NCBI GenBank assembly: GCA_964484265.1
Contig: CAZAFH010000022.1
Location: 6,257-70,256, forward strand
Direction: 5' to 3'
DNA length: 64,000 bases
Source of the DNA: SIAQ01 sp964484265
Lineage (GTDB): Bacteria > Planctomycetota > Planctomycetia > Gemmatales > Gemmataceae
Shown here: piece after piece, positions 1-8,567 of the stretch
Layout of the letters: each line of letters opens with the position of its first letter
Position numbering within the stretch: position 1 is the stretch's first letter
Position numbers and translations under genes: made by a program
Notes under the pieces: model-generated
What the model saw: only the letters and a program-made list of their open reading frames with translations
Told to the model about the DNA's origin: nothing
Databases searched by the model: none

Positions 1-938
1 GGACGCCGCCCAGAAAATTGCCGCCCCTCGTCGAGAGTATTGCCGGCGACACGGCAGTCGGACATGTTCTCGCCTACTGCCGAGCGTGGGAGGCGTTGTG
101 CCAGCTTCCCGTCCGCCCTGAAGTCGAGGCGATTCGCTCGATCGGGCTGGAACTGGAGCGCATCGCCATGCACCTGGCGAGTCTGAGCGGCATGGCAACC
201 GATGTCGCGTTTCTGCCAGGCGGCGCCACCTACGGTCGATTGCGCACCTCAGCCATCAATCTGTCGATGCGGCTGTGCGGCAGCCGGTTTGGGCGAAGTT
301 GGTTCCGCCCCGGCGAACTGCGTTTCGCCTTCCGCCACGCCCACAAAAAGGATATTCGCGACACGCTGCTGTTCGTCAAACATGACATCGGCATCATCAA
401 TGATCTGTTTCGCAGCTCAAGGACTATCCGCCATCGTATGGCGACGACCGGCACCGTGCCGACGCCTTTGGCGAAGGAAATCGGCATGGTCGGCCTGATG
501 GCGCGGGCCTGCGGCGTGCCGTGCGATCTGCGCAGCGAACTCAAGGGCGGCGCCTATGGCCAGCACCCACTTCCCGCCGTCATTGAGCCGGTCGGCGACT
601 GCCTGGCCCGAGCGATGGTGCGCATTCGCGAGATCGACGCCTCGCTCGACTGGATCCTGCACGTGGTGGACACCCTCGCCGAGATCGATGCCGACCCGCT
701 CGCGAAGTATCAACCGCGGCCGAATTATTGCGCAATCTCATTCGAGGAGGGCTGGCGCGGCGAGGTCATGCACGCGATACAAACCGATGCCGACGGCAAG
801 ATCGCTCACTACAAGGTGCAAGATCCATCGCTCCGCAACTGGACAGGCCTGGCCCAGGCGCTGCGCAACAACGCCATCTATGACTTCCCGATTTGCAACA
901 AGAGTTTCGATCTTTCCTACTGTGGAAACGATCTGTGA
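1..938 (+). CDS. NuoD/HyfG-like large subunit of an energy-converting hydrogenase-related complex, truncated by the window edge
   Basis: The reading frame is open to the first base, so the 5' part lies outside the window. The protein matches the catalytic large-subunit family shared by complex I (NuoD) and group 4 membrane-bound hydrogenases (HyfG/HycE). It shows the segment after the first hydrogenase motif (VGHVLAYCRAWEAL), the ELERIAMHLASL helix and the late GEVMH turn. The residues that carry the NiFe cysteines in true hydrogenases are changed: ESIAGDTAVGH stands where RVCGICxxAH is expected, and the C-terminal SFDLSYCGND stands where DPCxxC is expected. This is the pattern of Ehr-type (hydrogenase-related) complexes, which couple an unknown redox reaction to ion pumping at the membrane. 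The next gene, 86 nt downstream, encodes the matching iron-sulfur subunit. Family assignment is firm. The lack of hydrogenase activity is inferred from the missing ligands. Confidence 0.85.
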   Translation, partial: TPPRKLPPLVESIAGDTAVGHVLAYCRAWEALCQLPVRPEVEAIRSIGLELERIAMHLASLSGMATDVAFLPGGATYGRLRTSAINLSMRLCGSRFGRSWFRPGELRFAFRHAHKKDIRDTLLFVKHDIGIINDLFRSSRTIRHRMATTGTVPTPLAKEIGMVGLMARACGVPCDLRSELKGGAYGQHPLPAVIEPVGDCLARAMVRIREIDASLDWILHVVDTLAEIDADPLAKYQPRPNYCAISFEEGWRGEVMHAIQTDADGKIAHYKVQDPSLRNWTGLAQALRNNAIYDFPICNKSFDLSYCGNDL

Positions 939-1024
939 AGATCGCTTGCCCTCGGGCGCTCGCACGGAATATTCCGAGCACCCAACGCCAAGCGGAACGA
1001 GACAAACGACGAAGAGGATCCTTT

Positions 1025-1792
1025 ATGGGACCGTTTATCAACGCCCTCAAGGTCAGGGTTTCGCAGGGCAAGCAGTTCGTGCCCGACGTGCGGGCGGCCA
1101 ATCCCGTTGGATTCCGCGGACTGCCGATGATCGATGCGGCGCCATGCCAAGAAGGGTGCACGGAATGTGCCGACGCCTGCCCGACGACGGCGATTCAGCT
1201 GCAGTCGTTCGGCCTGGATCTGGGCCGGTGTGTATTCTGCGATGAGTGTGCCCGCATCTGCCCGAAAGAGAAGATCAAGTTCACGGCGGGCTACCGCATG
1301 GCGAGCCGAACGCGCGACGGCCTGATCATCCGCGAAGGCAACAGCAATCTCGGCCCAGTCGAAGCATCGGACGCGATCCGCAAAATTTTTGGCCGATCGC
1401 TGAAATTGCGATCGGTTTCGGCCGGCGGGTGCAACGGTTGCGAACTGGAAATCAACGCGATGGCGAACGTGAATTTCGATTGCGGACGCTACGGCATCGA
1501 CATCGTCGCCTCGCCTCGCCACGCCGACGGCCTGATCTTGAGCGGTCCGATCTCGGCAAACATGGCGGCGGCGCTCGAACTCTGCTACGAGGGAATGCCG
1601 GAGCCGAAATTCGTAATTTCCGCCGGCGCCTGTGCCATCTCCGGCGGCGTCTTCGAGACCTCGGTGGCGCTGGACCGGGCGTTCCTTGGCCGATTCGCTC
1701 CCGAACTCTACGTCGCCGGTTGTCCGCCGCACCCGCTCTCGATTGTCAACGGCATTCTCGACCTGATGGGCCACGCCGACGGCCGCTGGTGA
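1025..1792 (+). CDS. Ferredoxin-fused NuoB/HycG-like iron-sulfur subunit of the same complex
   Basis: This 255-residue protein fuses two modules. The N-terminal half is a two-cluster ferredoxin: C41, C45, C48, C52 (first spacing CxxxCxxCxxxC) and C69, C72, C75, C79 followed by P80. The C-terminal half is the small subunit that carries the N2-type cluster, with GGCNGCE (C136, C139), GACAISGG (C203) and AGCPPHP (C233). In complex I and group 4 hydrogenases these parts (NuoI/HyfH and NuoB/HyfI) are normally separate, so one chain probably relays electrons to the large subunit encoded just upstream. I chose the ATG at 1025 because AGAGGA lies about 8 nt before it and the ferredoxin part starts soon after. 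A longer frame from 893 overlaps the upstream gene and adds unconvincing sequence. Confidence 0.88.
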   Translation: MGPFINALKVRVSQGKQFVPDVRAANPVGFRGLPMIDAAPCQEGCTECADACPTTAIQLQSFGLDLGRCVFCDECARICPKEKIKFTAGYRMASRTRDGLIIREGNSNLGPVEASDAIRKIFGRSLKLRSVSAGGCNGCELEINAMANVNFDCGRYGIDIVASPRHADGLILSGPISANMAAALELCYEGMPEPKFVISAGACAISGGVFETSVALDRAFLGRFAPELYVAGCPPHPLSIVNGILDLMGHADGRW

Positions 1793-1812
1793 GGCACGTT
1801 TAATGTGCCTTT

Positions 1813-1928
1813 GCCGCTTGCGGCTTAGCGCTCAACGGGTTGTTTCCGAATTCATAGCGATCTACACGAGCGCGGTATCACACGATGGCGCGGGGTGCAA
1901 TATTGTTGAGCGCTAAGCCGCAAGCGGC
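1813..1928. repeat. Palindromic element A, copy 1 (about 116 bp, 24-bp perfect terminal inverted repeats)
   Basis: The arms at 1813-1836 and 1905-1928 are exact reverse complements (24 bp, core GGCTTAGCGCTC). The 68-nt interior is not random: its first 19 nt, GGGTTGTTTCCGAATTCAT, recur exactly in the copy at 31044 and with a few changes, inverted, at 32537. The element fills most of the 227-nt gap between two convergent genes. It has the form of a non-autonomous miniature element or a large structured RNA or terminator. I see no open frame in it and no obvious target-site duplication. Confidence 0.85.
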
Positions 1929-2019
1929 AGATACGGAAGTTATTTTTCAAACCTCACTATGAAATGACAATGGTGGCACAGACATTCGTGCCACCAAACG
2001 CCCCAATCACTTTCACTTG

Positions 2020-2745
2020 CTAGAACTCAGACACCGTCATCCGGCACGCACCGCCGGTGAAGGGCGTGTTGCTCAGCACTTCCAGGCGATAAACATCCGA
2101 CCGCGGGGCGGTGTAGATGATCCGCGTGCGGTTCACCATGAACCCCTCGTCATCGAACGCAACCACGGCGCCATCGGAATTGATGAGTCTCGCCACGGCC
2201 GGGAATGTGTCGCTATTCACCTCAATCACATAGCGTCGGCCTTCCTCCAAGCAGAATTCGGCGGTGCGATTGCCCCATTCCTCTGCTGGACTAATCACCG
2301 CATCCTCATGAAACATCGCGGGCAAAGTTCGCACGCTCAACGTGTAGTACCCGACCTCGATCGGCATCCTCGCGCTGGCGACGATCCGATAGCGATCCGT
2401 CACCGTCGGACGGAACAGGATGGATCCATTGATCTCATCCCAAAGTTCGTTGTCGCTTGCAAGGATGTTACCATGCAAGTCTTCGAGCGACAACCAAGTG
2501 TTCGGCTCGGAACTATTCATGCGAATGAAGTAGGTTCGACCCGCGACAAGATCGACGTAGTGAATTCGCGGCGTGCATTCGACATCGCGATCCCCCGCGC
2601 GGTTCGGCATGAAGAAACCGTTCAGGACCACGAGGTTGTTGTCAACAGGCGCAACTTGGCCGGTGGCGAAGTTGCCCACGAACAGCAAACTCGCCAGAGC
2701 GATGAACATGAGGACGAGCCAGAATTTTTTGTTGAAAGTGTTCAT
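2020..2745 (-). CDS. Secreted protein with two pre-peptidase-like beta-sandwich repeats
   Basis: I take the ATG at 2745 because a strong GGGAGGGA ribosome site precedes it and a signal peptide follows at once (basic NKK, then a hydrophobic stretch to about residue 30). The mature 210 residues hold two related segments. Each has a GRxYxIxxNS-type strand pair, an L..S(D)G-type turn and an acidic SDNE/FDDE loop (around RTYFIRMNSS and RRYVIEVNSD). This is the look of PPC-type beta-sandwich domains found in secreted bacterial proteins, but I do not recognise a specific family. No catalytic motif is visible. The gene looks AT-richer than its neighbours. It converges on the Ehr genes across palindromic element A and stands alone on its strand. 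Confidence 0.7.
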   Translation of the reverse strand: MNTFNKKFWLVLMFIALASLLFVGNFATGQVAPVDNNLVVLNGFFMPNRAGDRDVECTPRIHYVDLVAGRTYFIRMNSSEPNTWLSLEDLHGNILASDNELWDEINGSILFRPTVTDRYRIVASARMPIEVGYYTLSVRTLPAMFHEDAVISPAEEWGNRTAEFCLEEGRRYVIEVNSDTFPAVARLINSDGAVVAFDDEGFMVNRTRIIYTAPRSDVYRLEVLSNTPFTGGACRMTVSEF

Positions 2746-2999
2746 GACTATCCCTCCCGTTTGCGACTTGATGTGATGTGTGTTCTTGCCATGTAACATT
2801 CGTGCAAACATCAAGCCAATGGCTGAGAATTGCCCGATTTCGGCGTAATCGATTGTCTGTAAACGAATTGAGCAAGAACCGAAAAATGAAGAAATGGCAA
2901 GCCGCGATCCTGAAGTGTGCGGATGGGGCACACCAAGTGTCCCGTGACCGCACTTTTCGTGAATCTCAGTAGCTCCAAAGCGACGGTGGGCGGCATCTT

Positions 3000-3458
3000 T
3001 CATTTGCGCGTGAAATCGGCGATGAGCCGCGTGCTTCCACCTGGCGCGACGCTGGTGAAGGTCCGCATGGTCGCGCGTCGTTCGCCAACGTGCACGGTGA
3101 ACGGGCCCGGGCTGAACACCTTGGCCTGGAACTCGGTTCCCACGATACGTACGGTGTAGACCACGTCGTTCGTCTTCTCGTCAACTATCTGGACGGCCGG
3201 GTCGGTAGTGCCGCGCACTTCGAGCTTTGGCAAGGTCGCCGAGGCTTTGCGGGCGTAGTTGTCGAACTTGTCGATGGTTCTCGGCCACCCGGGGAACTGG
3301 GTGTTCATATCGGGCTTGGCAACGACTACGAGCCGTTTGTAGCACTCCATGGTGATTTTGCGCGTCTTCGTATCGAAGCGAACGATGCCATAGCCCGACG
3401 CCTTCATGAGGATCTCACGAAAATGCGTACCGGTTCGGTTCAGTCGCTTGCGCCCGTC
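3000..3458 (-). pseudogene. 3' remnant of a PhoD-like metallophosphoesterase gene
   Basis: An ATG at 3407 would give 135 residues, but the same frame stays open upstream to a stop at 3459-3461 and reads HFREILMKASGYGIVRFD across the putative start. This resembles the C-terminal part of long secreted metallophosphoesterase/alkaline phosphatase D-like proteins of planctomycetes, where a HFRE...GYGIVRFD strand and a GWPxTI segment (here GWPRTI) lie near the end. The metal-binding core that should precede it is absent. Upstream the DNA runs into the unrelated region before the next plus-strand gene. I read it as a truncated gene. The alternative is a small functional protein with this fold fragment, which seems less likely. 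Confidence 0.55.
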
Positions 3459-3578
3459 TTATTCTGTTGGTTCAGCAACCGATGTCGAGCACGCGCCGCG
3501 CTTCTCAAGTTTCGGCCATTGCATAAGATTGTTTCTGGTTCCTGCAATCATCCACCTCGAATCGGAGCGCTCATCGGC

Positions 3579-4379
3579 ATGCACCTTCGTTACACCTTGA
3601 CGGCGTTCTGTTTCATCTCGGTCTTGGCCATGGGCTGGAGCGAAGCCCAGGATAAACAGGCTAGCCATGAAAACATGCCGCACGTGAAGATTCTCGACAG
3701 CCAGCCGCGTGTGATCCTTCTCACGGGCGGAGCGCAGTTGACCAAGGGTGCCGACGCCAAGCGGTTCATCGATCTGGTTCAGCGTCATTACGACAACAAG
3801 TGCCCGCACCATTTCGAAGTGGTGGAAGCGAACGCGGGGAAGAAAAAGAAGTTTAACCCTCAAAGCTGGGCCGAGGCGGCTCGTCCGACGTTGATCAAGG
3901 CGAAGGCGAAGAAGCTTCCGATCATCGTGCTCGCGCATCTGCCGCCGCTGGTCACGAACCCGTCGGACGATTGGCTGATACGCAACGCCAAGGACGACGC
4001 GCGGATTCGAGCGTTCGCCGACGCCTTCACGGAATACGCTCAATGGCTGCGCAAGGACGGCGCGGACCTGGTCGTTCTGGGCATGGAAGGCGCCGTGGGC
4101 CCCGCGAAGAGCAACCCGCAATCGCCGGGAACCTATGCGTATCTTAGGCTCGTTTCCGATGAAGTCGCCCGGCGGTCGCTTCCTGGAATCGTCGTCGGGC
4201 CGCGAATCTTCCAGACGTTTGACAAGAATCGGCATCTCTATGTGAAGAAGGACCATCACATTTCCGCCGACGGCCGAGTGGTGATTTCGCAACTGTGGTA
4301 TCAATCGTTGTGCAAACTCGACGGCCAGACGGTTCCCGAGTGGAGCCAGAAGGCGCTCGCGGAATTATTGAGAAAGTAG
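3579..4379 (+). CDS. Secreted SGNH-hydrolase-like protein of unknown function
   Basis: The frame is open from 3090, but the first 160 codons mirror the opposite-strand remnant. The ATG at 3579 starts a signal peptide (MHLRYTLTAFCFISVLAMG...), so it is the likely start, with GGAG about 13 nt upstream. The 266-residue product has VILLTGGAQL near its beginning, a central PIIVLAHLPP strand, DLVVLGMEG, and a closing KDHHISADGRVVISQLW segment. The last resembles the D..H block of SGNH/GDSL esterases (HLSADGY...W), but no clear GDS nucleophile is visible, so activity is uncertain. The sulfatase gene follows after only 28 nt, and the two may share a transcript. Confidence 0.6.
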   Translation: MHLRYTLTAFCFISVLAMGWSEAQDKQASHENMPHVKILDSQPRVILLTGGAQLTKGADAKRFIDLVQRHYDNKCPHHFEVVEANAGKKKKFNPQSWAEAARPTLIKAKAKKLPIIVLAHLPPLVTNPSDDWLIRNAKDDARIRAFADAFTEYAQWLRKDGADLVVLGMEGAVGPAKSNPQSPGTYAYLRLVSDEVARRSLPGIVVGPRIFQTFDKNRHLYVKKDHHISADGRVVISQLWYQSLCKLDGQTVPEWSQKALAELLRK

Positions 4380-4407
4380 CACCGATCGAACCATCGACGA
4401 GGTCCAC

Positions 4408-5925
4408 ATGGCTCAGCGCTTTTTCGCATTCGTCACGCTGGCGTTTTTGGCGATGCCGGCGGCGGCGGTCGATCGACCGCCCAACATTGTCATCATCCTT
4501 GCAGACGATCTGGGCTATGGCGATGTAGGGTGTTACAACCCCAAGTCGAAGGTGCCGACGCCGAACCTCGACAAGCTGGCCAAACAGGGCATGCGCTTCA
4601 CCGATGCGCATAGCCCGTCCACGGTCTGCACGCCAAGCCGATACAGCCTGCTGACGGGCCGAATGGCGTTTCGCACGGGGATGAAAGGCGTCTTCACTGG
4701 CGCCGGCGGGCCATGCCTGATCGAACCGGGGCGCCTGACACTCGCTCTACTGTTGCGCTCGCATGGCTACACGACCGCCTGCGTCGGCAAGTGGCACGTC
4801 GGCCTGACGTTTCTCGACAAGCAAGGCAAAGCGATCAACCAGGGCGGGCTGGATGCGGTCAAGCGCATCGACTATTCCCGCAAGATACCCGATGGACCAA
4901 TTCACCGCGGGTTCGACACCTTCTTCGGAACCGCCTGCTGCCCGACCACCGATTGGCTGTATGCGTTCATCGATGGCGATCGCATTCCGACGCCGCCGAA
5001 GGGATTGCTCGACCGGAGCAATCTGCCGAGGCATCCGTACTCGAACGACAATCGTCAGGGCATGATCGCCGACGGCTTCGACCTTCAGGAAATCGACATG
5101 ATCTTCCTGGACAAGAGCCTGAGTTTCCTCGACAAACACGCAAAAACCGCTCGCGATCGGCCTTTTTTTCTTTTGCATTCCACGCAGGCGGTCCATCTGC
5201 CTTCCTTTCCCGGCAAGGACTTTCGAGGCAAGACCAAGGCTGGCCCTCATGGCGACTTTATCTTCGAATTCGACCACATCGTCGGTGAGATCATGAAGTC
5301 GCTGGAGCGAAACGGCTTCGCGAACGATACCTTGATCATCGTCACCAGCGACAATGGTCCGGAAGTCACCACGGTGCTCTTCATGCGAGGCGACCATGGC
5401 CACGATGGCGCTCGCCCCTGGCGCGGCGTGAAGCGCGATAACTGGGAAGGCGGGCATCGCGTTCCCTTCATCGCACGCTGGCCGGGCAGGATTCCGGCAG
5501 GCAGCACCACCGATCAAACGATCTGCCTGACCGACATGCTCGCAACCTGTGCCGCCGTGGTGGACGCCAAGCTGCCCGTCAAGTCAGCGGAGGATAGCTT
5601 CAACATTCTGCCGGTGTTGCTCGGCAAGCAGGGCAAGACGCCGGTGCGCGAATACACGCTGCACCAGACGATCAGTCTCGCCCTGGCGATCCGCAGCGGA
5701 CCGTGGGTCTATCTCGATCACAAAGGCTCCGGCGGAAACGACTACAGCAAGGGACCCTTGAAAGCATTCGCGCTGCCCGAGCTAAGCCCTAACGCGCCCG
5801 GCCAACTCTACAACCTGGAAACCGACCCCGGACAGCTGACGAATCTCTACCACAAACAACCGGAGATCGTGAGCCGGCTGAAGAAGAAAATCGCGGAGTT
5901 CAAGGAAACCGGCCGCAGCAATTGA
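4408..5925 (+). CDS. Secreted arylsulfatase (formylglycine-dependent)
   Basis: This is a 505-residue sulfatase with a signal peptide ending near AAAVDR (about residue 21). The catalytic motif CTPSRYSLLTGR starts at C74; this cysteine is the one converted to formylglycine. Metal and substrate motifs are in the expected order: LADDLGYGDVG (D33, D34), VGKWHVG and VTSDNGPE. The usual C-terminal subdomain reads LYNLETDPGQLTNLY. It should remove sulfate esters from an exported or extracellular substrate, typically a sulfated polysaccharide, in the periplasm or outside. Conversion needs a formylglycine-generating enzyme that is not in this window. Start supported by the signal peptide position. Planctomycetes commonly carry many such genes. 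Confidence 0.93.
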   Translation: MAQRFFAFVTLAFLAMPAAAVDRPPNIVIILADDLGYGDVGCYNPKSKVPTPNLDKLAKQGMRFTDAHSPSTVCTPSRYSLLTGRMAFRTGMKGVFTGAGGPCLIEPGRLTLALLLRSHGYTTACVGKWHVGLTFLDKQGKAINQGGLDAVKRIDYSRKIPDGPIHRGFDTFFGTACCPTTDWLYAFIDGDRIPTPPKGLLDRSNLPRHPYSNDNRQGMIADGFDLQEIDMIFLDKSLSFLDKHAKTARDRPFFLLHSTQAVHLPSFPGKDFRGKTKAGPHGDFIFEFDHIVGEIMKSLERNGFANDTLIIVTSDNGPEVTTVLFMRGDHGHDGARPWRGVKRDNWEGGHRVPFIARWPGRIPAGSTTDQTICLTDMLATCAAVVDAKLPVKSAEDSFNILPVLLGKQGKTPVREYTLHQTISLALAIRSGPWVYLDHKGSGGNDYSKGPLKAFALPELSPNAPGQLYNLETDPGQLTNLYHKQPEIVSRLKKKIAEFKETGRSN

Positions 5926-6360
5926 CGGAATCCTTTCTGGCGTGCGGCAAAACGGGCCGTGAGCTCACCTACCTGTGAGCTTTGATCGAATTGGCGGAGC
6001 AGGCACATGAGCTACGTTAACCACCGATGCACTCGACGTGACACCCTGATCGAGTCAACCGAAGGGCATCGGTGGCAAGTGTCGAGCGTGCGGATTGGAG
6101 AGGGGGGGGCATGGTATCCGAACCATGCACCAACGGCACCGCCCCAGCACGAAGCAAGCGGCACATTGGCCGTGGCAAGCCGCACCATTGGAGTTGAGTT
6201 ATCTCGTGGCAACGAAGCTGGGACCCACGTGTCGGGAACGTATTTCTTGCGAGTGGATTTCACTTGGCGTCCACACAGATGAAGTCGAAGAGGGAACTGG
6301 CGTCCTATGAGGTTGTTATTCCGCGTACACGCAGGCCTGAAGTGTTGTTTGCGGTCATGA
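5926..6360. other. Gene-poor stretch; possible decayed coding DNA
   Basis: Two overlapping short frames (6007-6282 and 6095-6310) exist here, the first preceded by GGAG. Neither gives a recognisable protein, and the composition (runs of H, R, T) is typical of out-of-frame translation. A short GGKCRACG-like reading near 6070-6090 hints at an eroded zinc ribbon. I do not call a gene. Confidence 0.4.
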
Positions 6361-6837
6361 TCAGTTCAACTTTTGCTCGTCTATCACTTTTTCCCCCAGC
6401 GGAACACGGTCGCGCACCCGAATTTGAAAGAAGCTCGCCCCGATCAGCGTCTCCAATTTGCGTTTTGAATCGGTGTGAATCATCTTGCGATCCTGCAAGA
6501 CATACCAACCAAAGCTGCCAAGCAGACCGAATCCTAGGCTGATGGCGACTGGCCACCAAACCCACGGGTTTTTTAGTTCCGAAGCCGGAAGAAAGAGCAT
6601 CAAGCCGAAGATAATTGCCGAAACGAGAACGGCGCTCAACAGCAATAGCATTGCCCGCTTGGCGTAGTACCAGCGCCAGGCTGCCGCACAGGCATCGCAG
6701 CAGAAACAGCGGACGTGGATCCACTCTCGGAATTTCGACCCACCGCTATGATAAAAGGTTGACACGGTAACACATCGACGCGCGCCAGTCCTTTCCTGCT
6801 GGCAGAGAAAACAACACCGAATATCGTCAGAGCCCAT
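6361..6837 (-). CDS. Small membrane protein with cysteine-rich (zinc-ribbon-like) head
   Basis: Starting at the ATG at 6837, the protein has 158 residues. The first 60 contain CCFLC, a later lone C, and CFCCDAC, which could form a four-cysteine metal site. Two adjacent hydrophobic segments follow (LLLLSAVLVSAIIFGLMLFL and WWPVAISLGFGLLGSFGW), then a polar tail of about 40 residues. I do not recognise a family. A longer frame reaches 7056 but would overlap the end of the upstream prenyl synthase gene. It lies 34 nt after that gene on the same strand and could be co-transcribed. The ribosome site is weak (GGAAAT). Confidence 0.6.
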   Translation of the reverse strand: MGSDDIRCCFLCQQERTGARRCVTVSTFYHSGGSKFREWIHVRCFCCDACAAAWRWYYAKRAMLLLLSAVLVSAIIFGLMLFLPASELKNPWVWWPVAISLGFGLLGSFGWYVLQDRKMIHTDSKRKLETLIGASFFQIRVRDRVPLGEKVIDEQKLN

Positions 6838-6871
6838 ATTATTTCCAACAGCTATATTAGGCAGCACTAAC

Positions 6872-7873
6872 TCAATGATCGCGGTGCACCGCTTGCTCGG
6901 CGAGAACGGCGAGTATCGCGCGTTCCGGCGATTCGGGCAGGCATTCCAGCTTGGCACAGGCCGCGGCGGCGTGAGATTCCGCTTCAGCACGCGCGTAATC
7001 CAAAGCGCCCGACGAGCGCAGCTCAGGCAATAGCGCGTCACGCTTTCGAATTCCACTTGCCGTCAAGATCGCGCGTGCGCGATCCTGCTGGTCCTTCGGA
7101 GCGTTCTCGAGTAGCCAAATGATCGGCAGCGTCAGCTTCTGCTGTTCCAGGTCGGTGCCCAGCGATTTCCCCGCCTTCGCCTCCACGCCTTCGATGTCGA
7201 GCAAATCGTCCGCGATCTGAAACGCCAGGCCCAGCGATCGGCCATACTCGGTCAGATTCGCGACGATATCGTCCGACATTCCCGCGAACATCGCGCCGAG
7301 TTTGCAACAGCACGCTGTCAGCTCGGCCGTCTTCGCGTCGATGATGTCGTAGTACTCGGCTTCGGTCAGATCGAGTCGGCCCCGGCAGGTGATCTGGTGC
7401 AGTTCGCCCTCGCAAAGGCGATTCGTCGCTTCGCCGATGATTCGGCACGCGCGGACGTCGTCGAGCGTTGCCGAGAGATGAAACGAATGCGTGAAGAGGT
7501 AGTCGCCCAGGAGGATGCTCGCCTGGTTGCCGCTCAGCGCGTTCATCGTCGGCACGTGTCGGCGGACGGTTGCGGAATCGAGCACGTCGTCATGCACGAG
7601 AGTAGCCGTGTGGATCATCTCGACGACGGCGCCAAGCAGATGGTGAGCGGGGCGGATGACCCCGCATGCTCGGGCGGCCAGCAGCAGGAGAGCGGGGCGG
7701 AGCCGTTTGCCCTTGTAATTCCCGAGGTGGGCGATCAGCCGATCGACGCCTGGGCGCGACGATTCGAGCGTGGCGTGCAGGATGCGCTCTACTTCAATCA
7801 GATCGCGTGCAATCGGCGTGAATAGTTTCGTTCCCAAAGTGCGGCTCGCGGTCGGGGCGGTGAGGATACTCAT
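6872..7873 (-). CDS. ispB: Long-chain polyprenyl diphosphate synthase (octaprenyl/heptaprenyl type)
   Basis: This trans-prenyltransferase has 333 residues and adds isopentenyl units to an allylic primer, making the side chain of a respiratory quinone. Signature elements are GKRLRP (55-60), the first aspartate motif HDDVLD (D95, D96, D99) followed by RR, the GDYLF segment, and the second motif ADDLLD (D222, D223, D226). No bulky aromatic pair directly precedes the first motif (it reads HTATLVHDD), which fits a long-chain product. The ATG at 7873 has GAGGT about 10 nt upstream; earlier in-frame codons lack homology. Chain length cannot be fixed from sequence, so the symbol could also be hepT- or sdsA-like. 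moaC lies 192 nt upstream on the same strand. Confidence 0.85.
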   Translation of the reverse strand: MSILTAPTASRTLGTKLFTPIARDLIEVERILHATLESSRPGVDRLIAHLGNYKGKRLRPALLLLAARACGVIRPAHHLLGAVVEMIHTATLVHDDVLDSATVRRHVPTMNALSGNQASILLGDYLFTHSFHLSATLDDVRACRIIGEATNRLCEGELHQITCRGRLDLTEAEYYDIIDAKTAELTACCCKLGAMFAGMSDDIVANLTEYGRSLGLAFQIADDLLDIEGVEAKAGKSLGTDLEQQKLTLPIIWLLENAPKDQQDRARAILTASGIRKRDALLPELRSSGALDYARAEAESHAAAACAKLECLPESPERAILAVLAEQAVHRDH

Positions 7874-8065
7874 GGCATTACCTCGGAGCTTTCGATACGG
7901 TTGTCCACCTAGTCTGAAAAGGCAGACCTGTTTCAACTTGAAACCGCAGCCGCTGCCGAGAGATAACCGAACGATCGGAGAATTCGATGAGCTCGCCGCG
8001 CGAATAATATTCTGTTTACTGAACTTTCAAATCTATCTGAATTTTAGAAATATCGGAAAGAGCCG

Positions 8066-8542
8066 TCAATCAGCCCTGGTGAAGTGGCCGCTTTTGCCGC
8101 CCTGCTTTTCTTCGAGTCGAATCGATTCAATCGTCATTGACCGATCGACCGATTTGCACATGTCGTACACGGTCAAACCGGCGACACTGGCGGCGGTGAG
8201 GGCTTCCATTTCGACGCCAGTGCGGCCAAAAACGCGGACTGTGGCCTCGATGCGGAGCAGGGCGTCGCCGTCAAAGGTGAAGTCGATCTTAGCAGAGGTG
8301 ATGGGCAGAGGATGGCAGAGGGGAATCAACTCGCCGGTGCGTTTGGCAGCCATGATGCCTGCAAGGCGAGCGACTTCGAGCACGTCGCCCTTGGCGTGGC
8401 CTCGATCGCGGATGAGGGTGAGCGTCGCCGGCAGCATGCGCACGACGGCGCTGGCGCGGGCTTCGCGCAGCGTCTCGGGCTTGGCGCTCGTGTCCACCAT
8501 GCGGCTCGCGCCGGCGTCGTCGAAATGGGTGAGACTACTCAT
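8066..8542 (-). CDS. moaC: Cyclic pyranopterin monophosphate synthase MoaC
   Basis: The 158-residue length is typical. MoaC converts the MoaA product 3',8-cyclo-GTP into cyclic pyranopterin monophosphate, the first stable intermediate of molybdenum cofactor. Conserved blocks are MVDTSAKPET, KGDVLEVARLAGIMAAKRT (K51), LCHPLPI (H77), GVEMEALTA (E111, E113) and TVYDMCKSVDR (D127, K130). These correspond to the E. coli active-site residues K51, H77, D128 and K131. The ATG at 8542 matches the family start; the longer frame to 8605 overlaps the upstream gene. No other molybdopterin gene is in the window. It lies 25 nt downstream of the zinc-ribbon protein gene and is probably read in the same transcript. 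Confidence 0.93.
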   Translation of the reverse strand: MSSLTHFDDAGASRMVDTSAKPETLREARASAVVRMLPATLTLIRDRGHAKGDVLEVARLAGIMAAKRTGELIPLCHPLPITSAKIDFTFDGDALLRIEATVRVFGRTGVEMEALTAASVAGLTVYDMCKSVDRSMTIESIRLEEKQGGKSGHFTRAD

Positions 8543-8567
8543 GGGTTGGCGTCGCTCCACGACGGGC

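Noticed and set aside
1..938. NiFe hydrogenase large subunit
   Set aside because: All four ligand-cysteine positions of the NiFe site are substituted, so an active hydrogenase centre is not supported.
6007..6282. 91-codon frame with GGAG before the ATG
   Set aside because: No recognisable fold or motif, and it overlaps another equally poor frame in a region that looks decayed.
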